A stretch of DNA of 64,000 nt from Candidatus Nitrosotalea sp. TS. Its GTDB lineage: Archaea > Thermoproteota > Nitrososphaeria > Nitrososphaerales > Nitrosopumilaceae. The position numbers and the translations under genes were made by a program. This document shows positions 57,780-64,000 of the stretch, one piece after another. The DNA lies in assembly GCF_011319465.1 (NCBI RefSeq), contig NZ_RCMB01000009.1, positions 91,225 through 155,224 of the forward strand. The letters are read 5' to 3'. Under the pieces are notes generated by a model. The model was not told the DNA's origin. It made no database searches and worked only from the letters and a program-made list of their open reading frames with translations. Position 1 is the first letter of the stretch, and every line of letters starts with the position of its first letter.

Positions 57780-59906
57780 CTTATCTTTTTGAGTTGTGTC
57801 TTTATGTTTTCTGCAATTCCAGACCCAATCTTATCAATTTTGGCAAGTTTTTCAACAGGAACGGACTCTAATTCATCCAAGTTCTTGATTCCATTCTTGT
57901 ATAGGATTCTTGCACGTACTCTTCCAATGCCCCGTACCCTAACAAGATCAACTAATTCCTCTTTTATTCCATATACCACTCTGGTTCGTAAGGCAGCCAG
58001 TTCATCCATCACGTTATCTAGTTTCTCAAGCTTTGCAAGCTCGTAAAATGCATGAATTAGCCAGTCTGCCGTTTCAGACATCCTATGCATGTCTCCTGAT
58101 TCCATGCCCAGATTATCAGAAAGAGAAATCTCGCTTGATTCAGTAATCCAGGCATGCATTGCAAGCAGGCTTCGATTGCAATCATATTCTGAAATGCTTT
58201 CAATCAACTGGTCAGAATAGTTTTCAAGAAGCGTACCGATTAGCTCATGATCCTTGCTCCTTAACGAAAATTTGGGGAAGAAATCTTCACAACTTGTAAT
58301 AATATGTAATATACCAAGAGTATGTTTTCTGCCTTTTGTAATTTGCCGAAGTGTTTTTCGAAAGTAGACAGCCGTGAGTGGATCAATGTACAGAGTTGAA
58401 GTCTTTTTTCCAAATTCTGTTGCGATGAATCTTCCTCCTTTTTGCTTCAAGAGTTCTTCTAGTTCAAGATAGCGCATTGCTATCTGAATCTTGAATTTTA
58501 TAGTTGATTTTCTTTCCTGAGATCCCGAAAGTGTTTTTGAAAAAAAATCTACAATTTCTTCATTTTTTATTCCAGGAGTAGTTGAGACCAGACTCAGTAT
58601 GTGAATTCGCAGTGCCTTGTCATCGGTTAGCTTTGAAGAAATATCTCTCAGGTGTACCATTAATGTAATAATCAAAAAGATCATCGGCTGTTAGAACTTC
58701 CGACAATAATTGATTCCCCATATTCATCATATTGAGGCCTCCCAGCTCTGCCACAAAGCTGTTTGTATTCAAGAACACTGATAGGTTTGTTGACTCCATA
58801 TTTTACGTCGTATCTATTGATACTTGAAATTCACCACTCTTCTTGCCGGAAGATTCACTCCGGCAGCAGCGTTGGTGTAGAAGCGAGGATCTTTATCCTC
58901 TATTCCTGAATTCTGATTCTATAACATCTCTGCAATTCTGGTTCAGCCCTGCATGGTGAAATGCGACACCCTTTTTCACTAGCATGGCTAGATTTCTAAT
59001 GAGTTCAGTATGCTCATTGTCTTCAAGAAGTCTTTGCGAGATTTTTTCTAGAGTTTTTCGCTCTCTTCTTCGGTGATATGCTTTGAGACTGCATCAGATG
59101 CCTTTGTTGCAAGAGCTACAGAGCGTGCTCTAGTCTCAGCAAACAGAATTGCCTGACCTCCATTTTTGAGAGAATCCAAGGCCTAGGTCAACTGGTGCCC
59201 CCCTAACGCTTGTTTCAACTTGAAAGTTTTTCTTGTTGTGCATTGTCACCATGCCCTGATCGTAGACTCCTTCCCAGAGGGGAACCGGCCTCCAGTCGCT
59301 TTCCACAAGTTTGCAGCCAAGCCATTTTGATATCTCATCAGCATTAGTCACGGTTGCACTAAGTGCTAGTATCTGTGGTTTTTTCTGAAGCGACATTAGT
59401 TTTGTGAGCACAATGTCAAGTGTTGGTCCCCTATCCTCATCCCCTAGCAAGTGGACCTCGTCTGCAATAACAAGACTGATCTCATTTAACCATTCTGCGC
59501 CTTGCCTCATGACAGAGTCCATCTTCTCATTAGTAAGAACAAGAATGTCGCTCAATCCCAGATTTTTATCAGCCTGATCGTAATCACCTGTTGAAATCTG
59601 AATCTTAATTTTTCCATCAAGGTCTACAGATTCTAATTTTTTAAATTCAGAAAACTTTTCAGAAGCTAGTGCTTTTAGAGGACTGAGATACACCACCTTG
59701 CCTTTTTTCTCAGAAATGTGCTTTATTATGGCAAGCATGGCAATTAGCGTCTTTCCGCTTGCAGTTGGAGCAGAAACAATTATGCTTTTTCCATCCAATA
59801 GTCCGGCCTTTACACTCTTTTCTTGCGGCGGATAAAGAGTAACAAATCCACTTTCATAAAGAAATTCAATTGCAGGCTTGGGGATATCTAATTCCGATAT
59901 TTTCAT
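57776..59906 (-). CDS. hel308: Hel308-type superfamily 2 DNA helicase, about six frameshifts
   Basis: 3'-5' helicase for stalled forks. N-terminal half, intact: Walker [28 protein letters not shown]-terminal half, intact: helix-hairpin-helix ([19 protein letters not shown]). Between about 58690 and 59185 the frame is broken repeatedly, but the motifs remain readable: [50 protein letters not shown], and [16 protein letters not shown]. Most breaks are single-base additions; two look like deletions. Start overlaps the MCM stop by four bases. Confidence 0.85.
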
Positions 59907-61984
59907 ACCCGGTTATAATGACCGGATTTTGATTCATAAATAGCTGACTCTCGCTGCAATTTCTTGATGTATTTTCTTGCTTCCTCTTCAGTGAATTTGC
60001 CTGTCTTGACCAGTTCTTTTACAAAGGTTTTTTCTTCCACGGGTCTCTTCTCATCTCCTTCCAATGATTTCATTACATCCATGAATAGCTGCATCTTTGA
60101 GACTTCGCTGTGAGGCCTGCCTTGAAGAACTCCAAGGTCTACCTTTCCAGTGTTTACATCTACTCCTGCGTCTTGAAGCATGCTCTGTATTAGATATATT
60201 GCCCTCTCTGCATCTTCACCCTCAACTTGTGTCTTCATCAATAACCTTGCTCTGGCAGTAGCTAATCTTACAAGTCCTTCCAATTGTCTTGGAGTTACTG
60301 TAATCATTCCTTCCGATTCCACATTTCTCATTGTCATATAATATTCCAGAATCTTCTCCTCTGCTTCTGGTGTAAGTATAGGATCAAATCTTTTCGCATA
60401 TGTCAGATACTTTGTAAGAATATCTACGTCAATTAATGATTTGATATCAGTTCCTGAAGTTCGGTGTAGATTCAATATGTGTCGTGCAATTCTTGTATCT
60501 CTTTCTTTTGATGGGATATCCCTGACTACAAAGATGAGATCAAAACGTGTTAAAAGTGGGACTGGAAGATTTACATTTTCTGTGATGTTTTTGAAGGGAT
60601 CATATTTTCCATACATTGGGTTAGCGGCAGCCAAAATCGAGGTTCTTGCATTCAGTGTTGCAACAATTCCACCTTTTGCAATGCTTACCGATTGCTGTTC
60701 CATAGTTTCGTGCAATGCACTTCTGTCTTCTGGTTTCATTTTATCAAATTCGTCTATACAAACAAGGCCTTGATCTCCGAGAACAACTGCACCTGCTTCA
60801 AGCATCATTATACCAATCTTATCTCGCACTACAGCTGCTGTGAGTCCTGCTGCAGTAGAACCTCTTCCTGATGTATACAGACCTCTCGGGGCAATCCTTG
60901 CGCAAAACTTTAGCATCTCACTCTTCGCAGTTCCAGGATCACCTACAAGAAATACATTGATGTCTCCACGAATCTTGGCACCGTCAGCAAGAAGCTTTTG
61001 AGTGGAGCCTACAATCAACAACAAGATGGATTCTTTTATAATGTCATGACCATGAACGTGAGGAGCAAACGAAGCTACAAGCCTGTCGTAAATGTCGGCG
61101 TTTTTTCCAAGCGATTTGATTATCTTCTCTTCGTCTGGAGAGATTTCTTCCCTTTCCGTGCTTCTTGAGCTCTTGTTTCCCTTACCACCGAGAAACTCGA
61201 TATTGTTTCCCTGAATTCGCAGTCTGTAGATCCCACTTTTTCCCTTCATAGAAGGGATGTGTTCTTGTTCAATCCTTACAATTCCTGTTAGAATTACACG
61301 GTCTCCTGGTCTTGCATTGTCAACCAAGTCTTGAAGCACTGTAACATCAAGATAATGAGGCAACTGTCCTGGAGGCAGGTCTTCTGGCAATTCCTGAAGT
61401 CTTACCATTTGAAAATCAATGAATTTGCTTTGCTCAGGATTCAAGTCTAGATCCCGATGGGTACATTTTCCATTATCACATTTTAGAGGCTCTTTGAATT
61501 CAAGTCCTTTTTCCTGAATTCTTTTTGTCTGATGTCCATCTGGACAGATGTAAACTAGTTCTTTTGCAAGCGGTTTAATCTCAGAAGATCTTACAACCAT
61601 TCCAGAAACGCTTATCATTTTTCCTATAACCTCTGCATTTACTTCACGCAGACTTCGCTGTGCCGGATAATTTGAAATCCTAACTCTGATGTCATGTCGA
61701 ATCTTTTCTGCATATTGTGGGAATCTTTCCTTGAGAATGTCCTTTATTGCCCCATTGAAAGCATGAAGAATTTCATCTGGATCCATATTGAAAACAGACT
61801 CAATTTCTTGGTATGATACCAGATCATTGTAATCTGCCACAATGTATTGGATCTTCTTTGCCATCATCTGGTCAATTTCATCAACATACTTGTACGAACC
61901 CAATTTATCCTTGAATTGACTTAGAAACTCCCTTACCTGATCCTGAAGCTTGCTTGATGAAATAGATTCAGACTGGACGGTCAT
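59903..61984 (-). CDS. mcm: MCM replicative helicase
   Basis: Hexameric 3'-5' helicase. The N-terminal domain includes a zinc site (CPDGHQTK to CDNGKCTH). The AAA+ core has Walker A GDPGTAKSEMLKFCAR, Walker B GLVCIDEFDKMK, and arginine finger LTRFDLIFVVRDI. C-terminal winged helix EEEARKYIKKLQRES. 693 residues, complete and unbroken. Start overlaps the GINS stop and the stop overlaps the hel308 start. Confidence 0.97.
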   Translation of the reverse strand: MTVQSESISSSKLQDQVREFLSQFKDKLGSYKYVDEIDQMMAKKIQYIVADYNDLVSYQEIESVFNMDPDEILHAFNGAIKDILKERFPQYAEKIRHDIRVRISNYPAQRSLREVNAEVIGKMISVSGMVVRSSEIKPLAKELVYICPDGHQTKRIQEKGLEFKEPLKCDNGKCTHRDLDLNPEQSKFIDFQMVRLQELPEDLPPGQLPHYLDVTVLQDLVDNARPGDRVILTGIVRIEQEHIPSMKGKSGIYRLRIQGNNIEFLGGKGNKSSRSTEREEISPDEEKIIKSLGKNADIYDRLVASFAPHVHGHDIIKESILLLIVGSTQKLLADGAKIRGDINVFLVGDPGTAKSEMLKFCARIAPRGLYTSGRGSTAAGLTAAVVRDKIGIMMLEAGAVVLGDQGLVCIDEFDKMKPEDRSALHETMEQQSVSIAKGGIVATLNARTSILAAANPMYGKYDPFKNITENVNLPVPLLTRFDLIFVVRDIPSKERDTRIARHILNLHRTSGTDIKSLIDVDILTKYLTYAKRFDPILTPEAEEKILEYYMTMRNVESEGMITVTPRQLEGLVRLATARARLLMKTQVEGEDAERAIYLIQSMLQDAGVDVNTGKVDLGVLQGRPHSEVSKMQLFMDVMKSLEGDEKRPVEEKTFVKELVKTGKFTEEEARKYIKKLQRESAIYESKSGHYNRV

Positions 61985-62496
61985 TTTTTATCACCTATAA
62001 CTTGTTTTTTAAATTCCGCACTGTTATCGTGAATATAATCAAACAGGGCTCGCTCTTCAACTGTCAATTTCTTTGCAAGTTCGGCAGCCATTTTGGATGA
62101 ATCTGCCAATCGAATTATCTTTCCTTGTCTTTTACGAACAAGGGAATTTAGCATGCTTCCCAGCTTGTCATGGTTTTCCTGTGGCAATCTTTGCAGAAAC
62201 GAATTCATTTTTATGTAAAATTCTGGCTCTAGGGTAGAAAGATCAAAGTCCCCCTGCACATTTTCTTTTACTATAGCTTGTTTCAATGCTACTACCATAT
62301 CGGTATCCTGTACTTCAGCAAGTTTTTCTGACGATAATACATCAGCCACCCATCTTGGGATGCTCAAAATTTCACCGTGTTTGGCGTCAATTGATACTTC
62401 TGGGGCATCTATCTTTAGATCATACCCAAAGCTGACCTTGACATCCTGTAGGCGATATCCTATACTATGCATCTGTATTAGTTCTGAGATGTCCAA
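61981..62496 (-). CDS. gins51: GINS complex subunit (Gins51/Sld5-Psf1 type)
   Basis: GINS links MCM to the replisome. 171 residues: N-terminal helical A domain and C-terminal B-domain region, with LTVEERALFDYIHDNSAEFK typical of the archaeal GINS. TTG start. Overlaps mcm by four bases; MCM and GINS beside one another is a common archaeal pair. Confidence 0.78.
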   Translation of the reverse strand: MDISELIQMHSIGYRLQDVKVSFGYDLKIDAPEVSIDAKHGEILSIPRWVADVLSSEKLAEVQDTDMVVALKQAIVKENVQGDFDLSTLEPEFYIKMNSFLQRLPQENHDKLGSMLNSLVRKRQGKIIRLADSSKMAAELAKKLTVEERALFDYIHDNSAEFKKQVIGDKK

Positions 62497-62618
62497 TTTA
62501 CTTCATGATTCTCCATTAGACCTCTAAGGGATCGATCGATCAATTCTGTTAACCATTTACTCTGATCATTTGATCTAGTTGTTAGTACGCTGCTTTCCAT
62601 CATCCTGTCTCGCGGCAT
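62478..62618 (-). CDS. Possible small ORF upstream of GINS
   Basis: 46 residues starting MPRDRMMESSVLTTRSNDQS then KWLTELIDRSLRGLMENHEV. Its end overlaps the GINS start in another frame by 19 bases. The composition is helical and believable, and two ATGs follow the first. No known family; could be a short regulator or a leader peptide. Confidence 0.4.
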   Translation of the reverse strand: MPRDRMMESSVLTTRSNDQSKWLTELIDRSLRGLMENHEVNWTSQN

Positions 62619-62789
62619 TTAGTATAAAGTTCAACTGGTGATCGCTCTAGAAATAATCCATTCTGCCCATCTTAATAGAAGGGTAATTATGGTATACCCA
62701 GATTTCTATATCAGATCTATATCATGAACAATTTATTCATGTGATATAATAGACTTAATTTTATTAGTAGGGCAAAGAGGTAGGACCAT
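62619..62789. promoter_or_regulatory. Divergent promoter region of GINS-MCM and rfcS
   Basis: Contains an inverted repeat (TATATCATGAA and TTCATGTGATATA, 62718-62748) upstream of a TTAATTTTAT box that lies 25 bases before the rfcS start. No gene seen. May be where both replication units are regulated. Confidence 0.5.
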
Positions 62790-63743
62790 ATGACGGAGTC
62801 ATTTATGTGGGTTGAAAAATACCGCCCCATCAAACTATCATCCATAATAAACCAAAAAGAGATAGTAGGCAGTCTGAAATCTCTTTTGAAAAATATATCC
62901 GAGATGCCACATTTGATGTTCTCTGGATCTGCAGGAGTTGGCAAGACCACCACTGCCATATGTCTTGCAAGAGAAATCTTGGGAGATTCATGGAGAGAGT
63001 ACACTCTAGAGTTGAATGCTTCAGACGAAAGGGGAATAAACATGGTAAGAGACAGGGTAAAAAAATTTGCCAGATTCTCAGGTCTTGATACCAAGATACC
63101 ATTCAAGCTTGTCATACTAGACGAAGCAGACGAAATGACCTCAGATGCACAGACTGCCCTTAGGAGAATCATAGAAGACACAGCAGGCCATTGCAGATTC
63201 ATCATGATTGCAAATAACATATCAAAAATTATAGAACCGCTTCAAAGCAGGTGTGCGGTATTCAAATTTACCAGAATCTCAGAAGAAGAGATAATAGGCC
63301 ATCTGGAAGAAATTTGTAAAAAAGAAAAGATCAAGTACAACAAGGAAGGTCTCAAATCTCTATATTCATATTCAGAAGGAGATATGCGCCATTCCATCAA
63401 CATGCTGCAGGCAACCGCAAGTCTTGGAATGATAAATGAAGATAATGTAAAGGCATCTTCTGGGCTTACAAAGATCAGCGATGTAGGAGAGATATTGAAG
63501 ACTGCATTGGCTGGAAAGTTGACAGATGCAAGAAACAAGATGGTGGAACTAATCAAGATATATGGAATGTCAGAATCTGATTTTCTAAAGTATCTTAACG
63601 AAGAATGCTACAAACTAAAGACAGATAATCTTTCAGAGATTCTAGAATCAATTGCCAAATACGATTATCGCCTTGTAATTGGAGCCAATCCCGAGATTCA
63701 ACTTTCTGCCCTTTTGGCAGAATTGGGAAAAATAGGTAAATAG
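62790..63743 (+). CDS. rfcS: Replication factor C small subunit
   Basis: Small clamp-loader subunit. Walker A is FSGSAGVGKTTTAICLA, Walker B LVILDEADEMTSDAQTALRR, and the SRC motif is LQSRCAVFKF. 317 residues. Divergent from the GINS gene. Partner of rfcL. Confidence 0.96.
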   Translation: MTESFMWVEKYRPIKLSSIINQKEIVGSLKSLLKNISEMPHLMFSGSAGVGKTTTAICLAREILGDSWREYTLELNASDERGINMVRDRVKKFARFSGLDTKIPFKLVILDEADEMTSDAQTALRRIIEDTAGHCRFIMIANNISKIIEPLQSRCAVFKFTRISEEEIIGHLEEICKKEKIKYNKEGLKSLYSYSEGDMRHSINMLQATASLGMINEDNVKASSGLTKISDVGEILKTALAGKLTDARNKMVELIKIYGMSESDFLKYLNEECYKLKTDNLSEILESIAKYDYRLVIGANPEIQLSALLAELGKIGK

Positions 63744-64000
63744 CGCAGAGAGGGCGTATAAGCGTTTTGATATCCCCCTATGAATAATTTTTGCACCTGT
63801 CAAGACATCAATTCTTGAGGGGGAAGCTCTCATTCAACTGAGACCCAATGAATGGATCTCATGAAAAAGTAAAGCACGCCGTGATTTTAAAAGATTTCTA
63901 ATTGGTTGCAGTAAAAAATTGTTTTGTACATGTACTGATATTTTATCTGAATTTTATCCTGTAAAAGATAACTAGTGATATACTGATCCAGAATTCTTTA
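63744..64000. other. Non-coding tail with possible hairpins
   Basis: I find no gene. CCCCCT (63774) and AGGGGG (63818) can pair; TCAAGA/TCTTGA inside it forms an alternative hairpin sharing one base. It may be a terminator of rfcS or part of an RNA gene. The window ends in AT-rich sequence with a TATA-like stretch. Confidence 0.35.

Noticed and set aside
63648..63833. Minus-strand 61-residue frame at the end of rfcS
   Set aside because: It mostly runs antisense to rfcS and has no promoter.
63960..63985. A third CTAG-type operator near the window end
   Set aside because: Only the six-base core ACTAGT is palindromic there; the arms do not match the padR sites.
1..64000. CRISPR array, prophage or insertion sequence
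   Set aside because: I saw no regularly spaced repeats, no transposase or integrase, and no terminal inverted repeats with target duplications.

Overview
The window is chromosomal DNA from an ammonia-oxidising archaeon (Nitrososphaerota, formerly Thaumarchaeota), most like the low-GC group I.1a lineages; I cannot name the species. Archaeal hallmarks are TBP, MCM, GINS, RfcS/RfcL, Hel308, Alba, ABCE1, Pcc1, Trm5 and ribosomal proteins S3Ae and S15. Lineage hallmarks are the biotin-dependent acetyl/propionyl-CoA carboxylase of the 3-hydroxypropionate/4-hydroxybutyrate cycle, an 11-subunit complex I without NuoEFG, SdhABCD and a urea transporter. No amo genes are present. Most genes have a TATA-like box about 25 bases before the start codon and so are probably leaderless.

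Layout. 0-4.6 kb: translation and tRNA modification (rps15, RecJ-like, pcc1, serS, rps3ae, RNA-binding protein). 4.6-9.1 kb: geranylgeranyl reductase, then a MoxR ATPase / vWA / ASCH cluster. 9.1-12.4 kb: non-oxidative pentose phosphate genes (transaldolase, split transketolase, ribulose-phosphate epimerase). 12.4-21.5 kb: small redox and zinc proteins, 5S rRNA, ABCE1, Trm5, RimI, a LarA-like protein, pyrE, tbp, a C/D box sRNA, tRNAs, a CADD-like diiron protein and a polyprenyl synthase. 21.5-32 kb: nuoABCDHIJKMLN. 32-40 kb: peroxiredoxin, the CoA carboxylase operon, the RfcL operon and an IMPase-family phosphatase. 40-46.5 kb: intron-bearing tRNA-Asp, tRNA-Lys, surface protein, urea transporter, a small accessory module with a ribbon-helix-helix regulator, argH and a MIP18-type Fe-S assembly factor. 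46.5-57 kb: sdhABCD, PadR regulator, a PEP mutase-family enzyme, Alba, ferredoxin reductase, two tRNA-Pro genes, ilvE and a sugar-modification locus. 57-64 kb: GlcNAc-1-P transferase, Hel308, MCM, GINS and RfcS.

Together these supply carbon fixation, quinone-linked electron transfer, isoprenoid lipid synthesis, pentose supply and the replication machinery.

Many conserved genes are broken by single-base indels, nearly always one extra base in a short homopolymer, with both halves otherwise intact. I read these as sequence or assembly errors and annotate each gene across the break. The interval 26.2-39.8 kb is almost free of them, while Hel308 has about six in 500 bases.

The least ordinary elements are two tRNAs with introns outside the anticodon loop, a C/D box guide RNA with all its boxes, tandem palindromes over the padR start, and the 43.4-44.6 kb accessory module with its own operator-like repeats.
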